A stretch of DNA of 64,000 nt from Russula earlei (Eukaryota; Basidiomycota; Agaricomycetes; Russulales; Russulaceae): NCBI GenBank assembly GCA_025769875.1, contig JAGFNK010000015.1:1-64000 (forward strand), given 5' to 3'. Each line of letters begins with the position of its first letter. Positions within the stretch are counted from its first letter, which is position 1. Shown one piece after another: positions 19,337 through 32,004 of this stretch. A program made the translations under genes and the position numbers. Under the pieces are notes generated by a model. It was given only the letters and a program-made list of their open reading frames with translations, was not told the DNA's origin and searched no databases.

Positions 19337-20925
19337 ATGTTCGGCGCAGCTCTCCTCTGTTTTTACCCCTACCTTCTGTCACTTTTTCCATGCTCCAATT
19401 CATACGACTTAGTGCGGGACTATTCAGGTCCATCCTTCTTCAACGGCTGGGACTTCTATGGCAGTTGGGACAATCTTACCCTTGGCGAGCTTTGTTCGAA
19501 TTTCCGGGTCACTTTCTTGCCCCTCATCTCTTACTCATAGGCGATGTTTGGTGGTTGGACTACGCTTCTGCAATCCAGCAGAATTTGGCCTACGTCAACG
19601 AGCACAATCGGGTAATCATCAAAGTTGATAATGTCACCACTGTACCCTTCAACGAGAAAAGAAATTCGGTACTCGTCACCGTTACTACATGGTCCGATCA
19701 ACATTTGATAATCGCGATCAGATTCGAATCACTTCGCAAAACTCCTACGGCGTTGGCAGTCTCTGGATTATAGATTTGACGCATCTTCCCCACGGATGTT
19801 CGGTACCTGTCGCCTTCCACCTTGTTAGTGCGTGAAAAGTAATCACCGAGATGACGCAGGTGTGGCCAGCGTTTTGGAGCAAAGGACCACATTGGCCAGA
19901 TAACGGCGAAATTGACATCATCGAAGGTGTCAACCTCATGGTATGCTTCTTGCACACCGCTTGCCACATGGTAGTGCGCTGAGACGGACCCAGGACACAA
20001 ATCAGTATGCGCTGCACACATTGCCAGGATGTTCGCAGCCTCGAGGCGTATGGCAGACTGGTGCGTCAGGCGAGACCGACTGCTCGCAACCAAGCGGATG
20101 TGTGGTCTCCGAGAGGAGCCCCTCCAGCTTTGGGGAGACTTTCGCTGCAGCTGGTGGCGGGGTTTGGGCCGCACAATTTGACGTGGCCGGTATCTTGTGC
20201 GTCCATGGACGTGCTAGTTTATTGATCGTATTCACCGTCGTGTCAGCATCTGGTTCTGGAGTGTGCGTACCTTCCTTCATCTATGGAGAGATGTCAGGCG
20301 TGTGATGCCGAACTAACATTTTCTCACAGCGTGCAGATCTGCCTCCGTCGATCCTACAGGCTACCGCCACGTCCTCGATCGACATTTCAGGGTGGGGACC
20401 ACCATCCGCGAGCTATCCAGCGTCCGGTTGCGATATCTGTCGGTTCTTCACCGCCCAACATTTGGTCATCGACATCACCTTATGTGGCATTTGGTTGGTC
20501 ACCTCTTAAAATCACGACGTACGACGTTCATGATTCACTTTTTATCAGGGCCGGTCTTCCGGCCGTGTATAATCCACACTGTCTTCATTCAGGCTCCACC
20601 GGCCGCTGCGTGCGTCATGATAGCTAGACGCCTTTTTTTTTTGATACTTTTTCTGCAGTACGACGACAATGTTGTCGGACCGGGGTCGCCCAAGTACGAC
20701 AGTGCGTACTTTGAGATCAACTATGTACGTGCGTATACGACTGGCGGACCCGCACCGACTTCGACGCCATCGTCTACACTGGTCAACCCCAGCAGTATCA
20801 GCACAGCTTTGTCGCTTCCTGCACCGACGAATACCTCCTTTTTCCCAACAATCTTTGTCAATACCTCACTTAATCCTGTGATCGGAGGCGTGGATATAAT
20901 GAGTTGTCAGTTCTCCTTCTGGTGA
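19337..20925 (+). CDS. Secreted glycoside hydrolase family 16 glucanase (endo-1,3(4)-beta-glucanase-like)
   Basis: Cleaves beta-1,3/1,4-glucans, probably in cell-wall remodelling or polysaccharide digestion. The first exon begins [17 protein letters not shown], a signal peptide, then [19 protein letters not shown] and YGSWDN, typical of the fungal laminarinase-like GH16 branch. Later exons give [35 protein letters not shown], [20 protein letters not shown] and IEGVN. The catalytic ExDxxE core is thus [11 protein letters not shown] (two Glu plus Asp). Several Cys and an Asn-Thr rich, Ser/Pro-rich tail follow ([15 protein letters not shown]), ending in a hydrophobic stretch that might be a GPI signal. 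About nine exons; the intron at 19485-19540 appears to use a GC donor. Confidence 0.88.
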
Positions 20926-21226
20926 GATTCGCAATACTTGATATCGATCTGATGTAATGTTGTATTGATGACTCTATTTTTTGACCGAATGTGGATCCAA
21001 TCGTGGTGCCAGGCCCTGGTAAATGGCTGAATGCAAGGGAGTGTAATTGATAATGCGTAGTTGACGGTGTGGCTTGCTATGCGTGAATTGATTATATGAA
21101 ATTCCTTATCTTATCTCCGTTTGGCGACCGACATGAAAATCCTAATTTTTCGCTCACATCGTTTGGCGACGCGACTTTGCGTCTGCACTGACCACCTTCT
21201 ACCTCAACCGGTCGTCCATCTCTGTC
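20926..21226. other. Short intergenic region between GH16 and CTP synthase
   Basis: Both neighbours are on the + strand. It should contain the GH16 3' end and the CTP synthase promoter; no clear element stands out. Confidence 0.5.
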
Positions 21227-23672
21227 ATGACAAAGTACATTGTCGTTTCTGGTGGTGTCGTCAGTGGTATCGGAAAGGGGGTCATTGGTATGCCCCTGCA
21301 ACCTTCTCCGCAGCCGCGAGTTTGAACTCCCAAATAGCTTCATCCACTGGTCTTCTCTTGAAGATGACAGGCTTGAAAGTCACTGCTATCAAAATCGATC
21401 CATACATGAACGTTGATGCGGGGACTATGAGGCCGACGGAGCACGGTGAGCGCTCCCTAGGGCGGGTGGCTTGGAAGTTGCGCTCTGAAGAACGTTTTCT
21501 AGGCGAAGTTTATGTCCTAAATGATGGCGGCGAAGTTGATCTCGATCTGGGAAATTATGAGCGGTACCTAGACGTGACCTTATCCAGGGACAACAATATC
21601 ACGACCGGAAAGATCTATCAACAAGTCATAGAGAGAGAGGTGCGGTTGTATTGATAGCTTCCGATGCCTTTCCATGAAGAATCAAGCGCTATGTAGCGAC
21701 GTGGAGATTATCTAGGACGGACAGTACAGGTAAATAGCTTGACCAAGATTGACTCAACCGGTTCCTGACACGACTATCATCCGTAAGATTGTTCCCCACG
21801 TTACAGATGCCATTCAAGACTGGATAGAGAGGGTGTCTAAGATCCCAGTAGATGAAACAGGAGACGAGCCAGATCTATGCATCGTTGAGGTGTGCCTTAT
21901 TCATGTCCTTTCAAGTGCCTGTTATGCTTAATTCATTGGTAAGCTTGGCGGAACTGTTGGCGACATCGAATCCGCGCCGTTTGTAGAGGCCATGCGGCAG
22001 TTCCAGTTCCGTGTTGGCCACGAGAACTTTGCGCTCATACACGTCTCCCTCGTGCCGGATATGCATGGAGAGCAGAAGACAAAGCCGACACAGACGACCG
22101 TGCACGCCTTGCGCGGGCTGGGCTTGCTACCTGATCTGGTCTGCCCTTGATTCGCATTATATCCGGCCAGAGCTGATGCGCGCGAGTGGCACAGATTGCG
22201 TGCCGGCTTATTGTCCCGCAACCACTGGCAAAGGCGACGAAAGAAAAGATTTCAATGTTCTGTCACGTTGCATCTGAGCAAGTCGTCGGTGTGCACGATG
22301 TCACATCCATCTACCACGTTCCCTTGTTGCTCCAGTCCCAGGGGATCGTGGGGTTCCTTAGGCGTCGGCTCAATCTTACAAACCTGAGCCTCTCGTCGAA
22401 AATGCTTGAGCGCGGCACGTTGCTGGAAAGTCGCTGGAAGACAATCACGACTGAGTATGGATGTTTTACTACGCCAGCTTGCTGAAAACTCATGACCCTC
22501 TCCTATTGTAGCCAAGAACGTCTCTTTGATCACGTTTCTATTGCCTTGGTGGGGAAGTACACAGATCTGAAAGATTCGTATATGTCAGTCATCAAAGCTC
22601 TCGAGCACGCGGCATTTAGATGTCGTCGGAAACTCACCCTCCATGTATGTCCTTCACCCGCAATCAAACGTCACGTATTCACGGCTTAGTACCACTGACA
22701 GTGGGTGGAATCATCACAGTTAGAGCCAGAACAACAGGACGCAGATCCTAGAAAGTACCACGATGCATGGAGAACTGTTGTCGGCGCAAAGTGATGTCCC
22801 TCGATCATGCTGGTGTAAGCGTTCTCATACCATCTTCAGCGGAATCCTCGTTCCGGGTGGGTTTGGCGAGCGCGGCACCGAAGGGATGATACTTGCGATC
22901 AAATGGGCGCGCGAGCAGAACCTACCTTTTCTGGGCATTTGCCTTGGGTTCCAGCTTGCGGTAGTCGAGTGGGCTCGCCATGTTCTAAACCTCTCTGGTT
23001 TGCGATCTTTTCCGGTTTTCCTCTTGAATCATATTGACTTTTCCGCAGGCTCCAAATCGACGGAATTTATGGCAGAACCAGCGGACCCGGTCATCATATT
23101 CATGCCCGAGATCTCGCGCACTCACATGGGCGGAACGATGCGCCTTGGGCTGCGCCCTACGGTGTTCCAGACGGATAGTGAATGGTCGCGCATACGTAAG
23201 CTCTACGGCGGAGCCGACACGGTATGGGAGCGCCATCGTCACCGTTACGAGGTGAACCCTGCGTATGTGGAGAGGTTGCACACAAGTGGGATGGCATTCA
23301 TTGGTCGTGATGAAAAGGGAGAACGCATGCAGATCATGGAGCTACCAAGTATGTCATCTACACCGCCTACTGCTCCACGTTTTATCGATTCGTGCGCCCT
23401 TTGTAGACCATCCCTTCTTCGTTGGCCTGCAAGCACACCCAGAATTCTGCTCGCGTCCGCTCAATCCATCTCCGCCCTTCCTTGGATTTGTCGCAGCGGC
23501 TTGCAGTCTCGATGTCCTGGAGGAGCAGATGACACAACAGCTGCAGACGTTCCAACCCCCACATCCTAAGGATGCGATGACCGGAGAACAAGAACTTGTA
23601 CAAGGTTCACGAGAGCAATTGCATACCGCAGGCCGTGAGCGGGTCCTGAGTCGCGAGAATGGATGTGGTTGA
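21227..23672 (+). CDS. CTP synthase
   Basis: Converts UTP to CTP with glutamine and ATP. The start [20 protein letters not shown] at 21227 carries the family's P-loop-like nucleotide motif, and an intron with donor GTATGC follows. Further exons give [39 protein letters not shown], the [13 protein letters not shown] block, [20 protein letters not shown] and the ammonia-ligase core. The glutamine amidotransferase half has [14 protein letters not shown], the nucleophile [10 protein letters not shown] (Cys), and HPEFCSRP with the His/Glu of the triad. The C-terminal end ([15 protein letters not shown]) resembles fungal Ura7/Ura8. Roughly ten exons; the stop is at 23670-23672. All catalytic residues needed appear intact. 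Confidence 0.95.
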
Positions 23673-24714
23673 TTGCGGCGGCTTTACTTACTATAGGTGC
23701 GATAGTGCAACAAGTTATTGACTTTTTTAACAAGGGTTCAATGGATATGGTGGGTTCACTGTACTCGCCCGGAGTGATGGCAGTGGGGAAGTAATAAACT
23801 CTATGGTATGACCCTCCGCTGTGCGTCACAGCTGTGTGCCGCATCAGGAGAAACCTCTGGTAAATGGAGCGAGGTAACGCCGAGGTACCGCAAAGATATA
23901 GCAGATTATCTCAGTAGCTGTCTGTGAGGATTGGCCGATTGATCAGGGATGCGGACATAATATTGAGCAAGGTCCATATCGTTTGTTCACTCTAAAGACA
24001 TACAGTGAGCTGCCATGCCCTGATGTTGTCGAGGGTGCGTTGTGCAAGTGAATTCTCTTCGGGTATTCACCCCCAAGGGTCCGAGGCGAGTTGCACTTGG
24101 AACGTACAGTTATGTCCAGAAACTAAATACGTTTGTACACTGCTTTTGTCTTGTCGAGAACAGAGTCCTTTTTATCAATCGAGAGGCCGTGCGCACAAAC
24201 CGAGTTTTCCGCCATCGAGCGGGACTCTTCGGCCGTTTCTGGGGGGTGCAGCAGACTTGTCTGAAGAGGGCGGCGGCGGGAGGTGAAGACGCGGGGATTG
24301 GGCAGTCGAGGCGGCGAGGGGCTTGCCTCGATGGGAAGAGGCCGGGCCTACGTTCCGTTCAACGCGCATAGTACATACACGTCCGACCTCCTGATGGCCA
24401 CTGTGACACGATTCGGCTGTGTCTCAACAGCAAAAAACCTCGATGTACGTTGATCCGAATGCGTCGATACTGGCGAGCGCGTGAGTCTCAGCCGGGCTCG
24501 CAAGTACGTCGTCGTGTACAGACAAAGGGGCAGTATGTGCCTGATGCTTGGGATCGGATGCGGAACCAACTTGAAGACGACAAGCTATAGGTGCTTGGGC
24601 GGTCGCGCCGCAAGGGAGTCGTAGCCGTCGGAGACTAATACAAATCTCTACGACGACGACGCGGGTATGTAGCCGACACGGGGGATCGAGATCGAGAAGG
24701 AGTATGAGGCTACG
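23673..24714. other. Intergenic region, no gene recognised
   Basis: About 1 kb between CTP synthase and the small secreted candidate. The longest frames (for example 24042-24371 +) lack known motifs and have chance-like composition. The last part (24660-24714) leads into a TATA box. Confidence 0.6.
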
Positions 24715-24770
24715 TATAAAGAAAGGGCCCTGACACTTCTTCTTATTCCCCCCCTCCCCCCCCCCCCCCC
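24715..24770 (+). promoter_or_regulatory. TATA box followed by a poly-C/T tract
   Basis: TATAAA at 24715-24720 is followed by a CT-rich stretch with C7-T-C15 (24748-24770) before the ATG at 24845. A TATA box followed by a pyrimidine-rich tract is the usual promoter layout of strongly transcribed filamentous-fungal genes and supports a + strand gene here. Confidence 0.55.
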
Positions 24771-24844
24771 AATTTTCGTCGGTGCTGGTTACCGACAGTG
24801 GATCCTAGACAACTTTCGAAACTTATTTCGAATCCTAATAACTT

Positions 24845-25164
24845 ATGCGTCCCTCCTCTATTTTTGCCATTTTCTGCTTCGCCGTTGGTGTCTCACCCTC
24901 GTTCGCAATTCCTTCAACGTAAGCCCACCTCTTCTCTTACGCCCGAGCCCTTAGTTGACTTCACTTTGCAGAGATCCCAAACAGCTTGACCTCCAGGGGT
25001 CGTCGCTGCAAGAGATCGCCAACCAGCGATGGCACGTATCGACTCTCTTCAAATCGATGGGACGCTCAGGAAAACAAAAGCTTCAAGCAGCCATCAAACC
25101 AAGGCCCTCAGGGACAAGGGACGGATCTTCTGAACGGGTTGGGACCCAAAGGTTTCTTGTTTGA
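24845..25164 (+). CDS. Candidate small secreted protein (about 90 residues)
   Basis: ATG at 24845 opens MRPSSIFAIFCFAVGVSPSF, which reads as a signal peptide, ending in an AIPS-type cleavage region. A 5' splice site GTAAGC (24919) and an acceptor TTTGCAG (24971) give a 53-nt intron, typical of this genome. The second exon starts DPKQLDLQGSSLQEIANQRW and is basic (Lys/Arg-rich), stopping at 25162-25164. No cysteines are seen in the mature part and no family is recognised. The alternative frame through the same DNA (24986-25222) also stays open and ends EVIRRRDEVL, so an alternative splice site could give a different C-terminus. Function unknown. Confidence 0.45.
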
Positions 25165-25684
25165 AGTGGAAAACGTGTTTGGTGACAAAGAAGTGATCAG
25201 GCGACGCGACGAGGTTTTGTAGAGTCTATTGGTAGCCTAGAAGACAAGGATCGGGTTAGTGTGCCGTGTAATGCTAAAGTAGTGACCATTATTATCATTA
25301 ATTTGCTCCCCACTACTGTAACGCTGACTGAATTATTATTTCCGCCTTGGAATTCTCCGTTTCCACTACGTCGCAAGAGACACAGACCCCTCTACTTCTA
25401 CTCGTAGCTCGGAATATTTCGTTTCATGGGAGATATTTGCTGATCACTTTGGCACTCGTCACACAACGCCATTGAAAGGCATCGTGAATCCCACTCAGGA
25501 AAGGAGAGAACGGTTATATTATCCGTGGGCCTGTTACAAGCGTCGTACAATTACAGGTCAGTGCAGCGATGAAAATATGACGACTACAGTATACAAAGTT
25601 ATTGTATGACAGTACTCATTGGTGGAGGCACATGCAGAGAACGATTATCGATAGAAATACCTGTAATTTAAGTCAGCTCCTGGT
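25165..25684. other. Intergenic region downstream of SMC4, no gene recognised
   Basis: About 520 bp between convergent genes. It is AT-rich, with AATAAT/ATTATT-like stretches near 25290-25340, and no coding-like frame was found. Confidence 0.6.
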
Positions 25685-28600
25685 TCAGCATTTCGTGGCC
25701 GCGAGATTCTCACTTCTAGTTTGGTTGGATGTCTTGTAAATGCCTATGAGTCGGTGGCTGAGCTCAAACATGTCGTTTCGAAGTGAGATGATAATAAACT
25801 GGGCATTCTTCGTCCTGTCCTTGATGTAGTTCGCGACGATGGAGACATTCCGGAAGTCAAGTGCAGCATCGATCTCATCCATGAAGTATAGTGGCGTTGG
25901 CTATGGACGGCCCATTCATTATACGTCACAATGGGAAAGATGTCATGTCCGGCATACCTTGTAGACATGCAATGCAAAGACGAGTGCTAAAGAACTGAGC
26001 GTCTTTGTCGAAGATGACGACCTTAGCAAATGGGTATGTTATGGAACAGACTACAATACCTTTTCGCCCCCTGACAGGTTGGAAATATTTCGCCAGCTTT
26101 TCTTGGGCGGCATCACACTGAAGATAATACCCTCGGAGAATGGATCCATGCTATCAACTAGTTCCAGCTCAGCATTTCCACCGAGCGTAATCATCTACCC
26201 GGTGATTCCTTTAGCGGTTGCCGTACTTGAGCATGACCCTACTGACCTGATACATCTCCTTGAGTTTGAGGGAGATGGCACTAAAGCCGGCCATGAATTC
26301 GTCTAGCCGCTGCTTCCGCAACGAGTCGTACTTTTGCTTCTCAGCATCACGGAGAGCAGTAGTCTCATCCAAGTCCTTCGCGCGTCGCAGGAATTCTTCC
26401 TCACGTCTCTGGTACTCCTTCAACACAGCCATGTTCGGTCTACTCCTCTTCAATTGTTCTGGTGACAAAAACATCAGTTGTTGCAGGTATATCGCCAAGA
26501 TTAACCGACCATCGAGAAGTTGAACGTCAGCAAGCAATTCACGCTGGTTGAGCCTAGACAGCTCAGCAGCGCTATAGATATGCAGCTCATTCGAAGATGT
26601 CTTGTGGCGCTGACTTGCTTGTTTGCTTGGTATACACTCATTCCCTTCCTCTGTTTTCACGACAGGATCGGTGTCGTTTTCCCCTTTCCTGTGCTTAGTG
26701 GATGAGATGTGGCCGCTATGTTCGGTTTCGTCCTCCCCATCGACGTTGTTCTCTTGAGGTTCCTCGTCACCGTCGCCTTCGCCATTGCCATTGCCATCAC
26801 CTTCATCATCGCTGCCAACAAATGAGAAATGAATGGAAGGACGGAAAGTCAGCTTACTCGACATCTTCGAGGCGCAGCTTATCGTGCTCTGCTTGCGACC
26901 GATCCATGGTGGTCCTATTCTCCTTCAGCTCAGTTTTTTTGTCAGTAAGCCTTTGCGTGAGCTCCACCTTACAGACACAAGATTAGCAAAGGTCATTAAT
27001 TTGTCAGGTCTTCCCACCTCTATCGCACGAAAAGCTTGGACCTCCTCTGTTTTCTGGTCCAATTCTACCTTGAGATTCTCCAAGTCGTCCTTTGAATTTT
27101 CCACCTCAGCTTGGGCCGCTTCGACCTTCGCTCGGATGTCAGCAACGTAGTCCTTGACCTCCTGCAACGACTCGTTCAAGCTCTCGAGTTCAACTTCAAC
27201 CTCCATCAAGCCTTGCTGATTCCCGGCTATGGTATTCTCAAACTTGACGGTGTCTTTCTCTGCCTTGGCCTTGGCTACCTCGGCTTTGGTGATCTCGTCA
27301 TTGGCAAGGCTAATGTGGAGCTTCAGACCATCAACCTTCGACTTCTGCGCCAGCAGCCGGGAACCTCCGATATCAAGAATTTTCTTCTCGAGCGCTTTGA
27401 TGGCCTCCTCGATCGTACCCGACCGGGACAGCAAGCTTTCAAGCTCGCTTTCAACTGTGGCAATCTCTCGTTCCAGTAACGCGATGCGAGATACATCACC
27501 CGCATTGGGTTTGTTCTGCGCCCTGGTAGGGATAAGGGCTGAGATCGCTGCGGCAGTTGAGACTGGCAGTATACTCACGTGAGGTCGCGGACACGCTTCT
27601 CAGCTTCCGTAACGAGTTTCTTGGCGTTCTGAATGTCAAGATTTACCTTGTCAATCTCAAGGTTGATCTGCGGGCCAGACCTGGCTAAGGCCTCTAGCCC
27701 CATCTCAGCCGCCCGAAGCTCGTCTGTGGCTTCTGCGAGCTGTGCTGCGGCGGACTCGCAGTCCTGCTCATACTTTCGCAGCACCTCAGGTTGAACCGCA
27801 TCGGCTGCCAGCTTTGAGCTCATTCCACCACCCTTAGGTTTTGCCCCGCCACCAGACATTGTGCCCGACGAGTCGATGAGCTCCCCAGCAAGGGTGACGA
27901 CTCGCCACCTGCGGGCACCAAATGCAATGCGATTTGCTTGCGCAAGATCCTGAGCGACCAGGGTATCGCGCAGCGCCTTATAGAATGCGTGGGCAAATCT
28001 TGATTCCTTCGGCTTGACGAGGTCAAACAGACGCGGGACGTTCTCCGGAGTTTGAATTGGTCGCATGCCGCTGGTTTCGTCGATTTTCTCGAGCACGAGG
28101 AAATTCGCACGCCCGACGTTCTGTTTTCGTAGGTATTCTATGCAGGTTTGACCTTGCTGCACAGTGTCCACAACCATATTGTTGAGCGAAGCGCATGCGG
28201 TTGTAATGGCAACGTCGAATTTGTCAGGGATGGTTCCTAGGCTCCCAAGTCGACCCTGCTCCGCAACATGACTACTGGCCAAGCACATTCAGACATGACT
28301 TACGTGGAAGCCGCTGACTCGACCCGAGTTTCTCAAGCGAGTTAAGCTGTCCAGGACTTTGTTCTGGGAAGTGGTTACTGCTTGGGAGGCCTTGGCTTCC
28401 TCCACTCGCTGCCTCGTGGAAGATGCTTGAGCACGAAGCTGGCTTACGCGGACAGTCAAGTCCTAGCTCGATCTATGTATCAGCTATTTGGGAAAGAAAC
28501 TCTAGACGATCTTACTTGTACTCTCTGTTGAGCAGTTTTTAATTCCTGTTGGAGTGACTGTTCCCTATGCTTGAGATTTTCGATCTCCCCGATCTGGACG

Positions 28601-31349
28601 CATAGTAAGGGCTTGGCATCTTCGCATTACCGAGAACACATACCTTAGCTTTTTGGTCACTTCGCAATTTCTCAAGCGCCTCCTGAGCTTCCGCACTGGC
28701 TTGCCTGATAGCCTCCGCCTTTTTAACAAGCATATCACGCTCACTAGCCTTGACGTCAATTTCAGCCTGCTTCTGGTTCACCTTCATTTTCCAAGGTTGA
28801 AGCTCCTTCTGCTTCTGCTCGATCTGATCATGGAATACTTGCGTCTTGCCTGAGGAGGGAATGAGTGTATGGTCGGCAGAATTTTTTTTTTATACCTTTG
28901 AGGCTGTCACGGATGCCCTCCAGTACCTTCTCTTCGTTCTGAAGGTCTTCTTCGAGTTGGTCTGCTTTCGTCTTCTCGTTTTTCATCCTCGCCACATTTT
29001 CTTCGACGGCACGAAGTGCATTGTCACGAGCGTTCTTGTCCTGATACGATCAAACCAGTCAGCGACACAATGTCCCAAACACGAGATACCAAAAAACTTC
29101 ACGTCTTGCAAAGACTTCTTAAGCTTCTTGGCCTTGCCATTGGCATGTTTGCGTTTTTCCTCCAGGCCGACCTCCTGCTTTTCATAGACCGCCATCTCTT
29201 TGAGAGCCTCGGCTGCTGCTGCTTTGACTTCCTGTATACAAGGTCAAAGACAATGACATGTTGTCAATGCATTGCTGAGTGCACCTCATAAGCCTGAACA
29301 CGTTCAGCGTAATGTCCTTCGAGTGACTCCAGATGCATAATATCGTCCTTATTACGCTCGCGTTCCTCGGCAAGTTCCTTTTCGATGCGGGCCTAGAATA
29401 CGGAATCACCAAGTAGCTCCCTTATATTTCAGCGAAAACGACCTACAATTTCTTGTTTGACTTCCTTTTCGCTCACAAGACAGCGCCAGATATAATACTG
29501 GTAAAGGGTCGACTGTGCGCGCACATGATCATTCTGCAGGCGCAGATAGTTTTCCGCTTCGCGCTTCTCTTTCTCGAGTGCGTTCCTTTCACGCTCTACG
29601 AGTCGCAAACGATTCAACTTCTCTGCACGATCCTCAGTTAGGCGCTCCATCTCAAGGAGCGATTCATCGATGGGACCCTTGTATTGTGAGGTACCGATGA
29701 TGTCCTCAAGATACTCGAGTAAGCCATCTTCATGTTCTGATGGTGCCTTTGGCTTCATCTGCGCTATAGATTCCACCTCACCCTACCACGCCATGAGATG
29801 AGAGCTATGAAGGGATGGGGAGAACGTACTTGGAGGATGAGAAATCGATTATGATCAAGGTCGATGCCACGGCCCTTTAGAAGCGTCTGCACTTCTTTGT
29901 AGTTGCTTGCTCGTCCATTGATGGTATATTTACTTGAGTTGTTCTTGTAGGCGATACGAGCCACAGACAGAGTGGAGTCTGGAATAACAGTATACGCGTC
30001 TGGACCGGGCTGCAGAGGAAATGATCAAGCGGCCGCAAATTATCTAATAGTAATGAACGTACAAGGTCAATAATTTCGCGAAAATGAACCTCCACACTAC
30101 ACTCTTGCAAGTCCGGGTGTTGCGCAGAGTTGTGTATGAGTTCGGAGAGTTTTCCTTGCCGCATCTTACTAGCACGATACCCAAATACAAAGAGGAGTGC
30201 ATCAATAGTATTCGACTTTCCAGAGCCATTGGGCCCAACGATTGCAGAAAATGACTGCAGGCAATGAGCTCCCATGTTATGACACAGAAGCAACCAGACC
30301 TTATGAAAAGGCCCAATTTCTTGACGTCCAGCATAGCTTTTGAAGTTCACGAGTACCAATTTTTGAATAACAAGACGGGGCCTGGGTCCTTGTGATTCTT
30401 CCGGTGGAGGGGGGGCACGCCTTGTCTTTGACGGAGATGTGGGTAGGTCATCAAGAAGAGACTTTTCCTCTTCGTGAACTAGTGGCATAGTGGACGGTAA
30501 CTTCTTGGGACTGGGGACAGGGGTAGATTCTTCAGCCAAAAAGTCCGGGGCATCACAACCGTTCAGTACGACAGCCGTAGCGTTCTCGCCTGCATTTGTA
30601 TCGTCACCAGAGTCGTCATTCTCGACGAGTTGGAGCGTTGTAGATTCTCTTTTCCGAGACGACCGCTTGGCAACCTTTCGGTGGAAAGCTTCTGACAGCT
30701 TGGCATCTCCATTGTCAACGCTATCGGTATTCTCTGGGGTAGGATCGTCGAGGGGCTCAGCTTTTACTCTCACGGCTCGCGACGTAGAGGGGCGTCCTCC
30801 GCGCCGAGAAGTGGATGGCTTCGAGGAATTGCTATGTTTCGGGAGTGAGAGCTTGTGACAAGTCGACACCGACGTGACCTACTCTTCGGGCTCAACTTCC
30901 GCAGGGACGGCCTGCTCGTTGCCTACCTTCCGACTAGTGGAAGAAGACGCTAGTCTAGATGACTCTCGAGTCCTATGCCCGATGATCGGCTTAGTGTCTT
31001 CCTCCTCGTCCTCTTCGTGAACATCTTCCAGTTCCTGTGATGGGCGGGGTCTTTTCCTCGAATGGGACCGTTTCCCGTCGTCATTCTCGTCGTCAAGGTT
31101 CCTCACCTGGTGCGACACACTCTTCGACCTGGAAGACGCGCGTGATACCGACGCAGGGGGGGCTGCTTTGGAAGATGGGCGACGCGTGGTGCGCGAGGGC
31201 GGTTTGCCACTGGCAGGGTCTTCCTGCGGGTCGATGTCATTGGTTTCCTCACTGGATCGCTTTCGTTTTGAAGAAGGGCCCGGCTTGTGGTCATTCTCAG
31301 GTTCCACCGATTGCCTTGCGGATGAACGTGTGGAACGACGAGGAGGCAT
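25685..31349 (-). CDS. Condensin ATPase subunit SMC4
   Basis: Core ATPase of condensin, which compacts chromosomes in mitosis; partner of SMC2. The N-terminus (from 31349, MPPRRSTRSSARQSVEPEND) is a long charged Ser/Arg/Glu-rich extension of roughly 300 residues, as in fungal SMC4. The Walker A SAIVGPNGSGKSNTIDALLF follows an intron (about 30255), then FGYRASKMRQGKLSELIHNS, typical of SMC4. Long coiled coils occupy 26300-29700. The hinge is at about 27600-28290 (VVDTVQQGQTCIEYLRKQNV, RIAFGARRWRVVTLAGELID, GTMSGGGAKPKGG). The C-terminal ABC signature SNLSGGEK lies near 26080, and the Walker B is MDEIDAALDFRNVSIVANYI near 25840-25880. About 15 exons, one splitting the ABC half. The start is head to head with the Tra2-like gene. 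Confidence 0.96.
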
Positions 31350-32004
31350 GAGTGGTTAGAGCTGCCGTTAGAGGCAACGTTGTTGAGAGTGTCGACGCGT
31401 AATGTCACGCGTCTGTCACGCGTAACGCGGGTCCATGGACCAGGGAGAAAAGACCGAGGAACTCTTGTGTTTGGATTTTGAGAAACGTGGGATGAAAAGT
31501 CACTTGAACTGGTACCACGACCAACAAGACTCTTAACCTCAACTATGGATGACGGTACGTCCTCAGCATCACCGACGACCACCCCTCGACCCGCAACGAC
31601 ATTGGCGACCTTTACTATACAAACATTCCCCAGTCATTTCTCTACTTTCCCTACTTTTTCGGCCTTGCCGCAATCAGACAGAAACGGTTCCAGCAACCTG
31701 TTCGGTTCCAATGTCGGCAGTCTGTACGGCTACCCAACGACAGTAGTTCTAGTTTGTTCGACCTGCCCTTGTCGTTATCCATTTCTCCCTGCTCTCTCAC
31801 CTCCTTGATCAGAATCGGAGCGAGCAATGGCAACCCTTGGCGCCCGCTGCAGCTGTCGCCTCAGTCAGCTCTGTTCACCTAATTTCCCATGTTCTCTTCT
31901 ATCCTCGTCGTCTCCCTGTCGTTGCTCCCATTCGCCTGTTACACCAACCTCAGTGACAGAGCCTGACGTTCCTTTGTCCCATATCAGCTTGGCAGTCGCA
32001 AGAT
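31350..32004. promoter_or_regulatory. Divergent promoter region of SMC4 (-) and the RNA-binding protein (+)
   Basis: 655 bp separate the two start codons. The region has CT-rich stretches near 31770-31930, which would suit the 5' UTR or leader of the + strand gene. An ACGCGT-bearing stretch (ACGCGTAATG, CACGCGTCTG, 31396-31424) contains MluI-type ACGCGT cores, the MCB element bound by Mbp1/Swi6-type G1/S activators in fungi; this fits a cell-cycle gene such as SMC4 but is inference. Confidence 0.4.
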
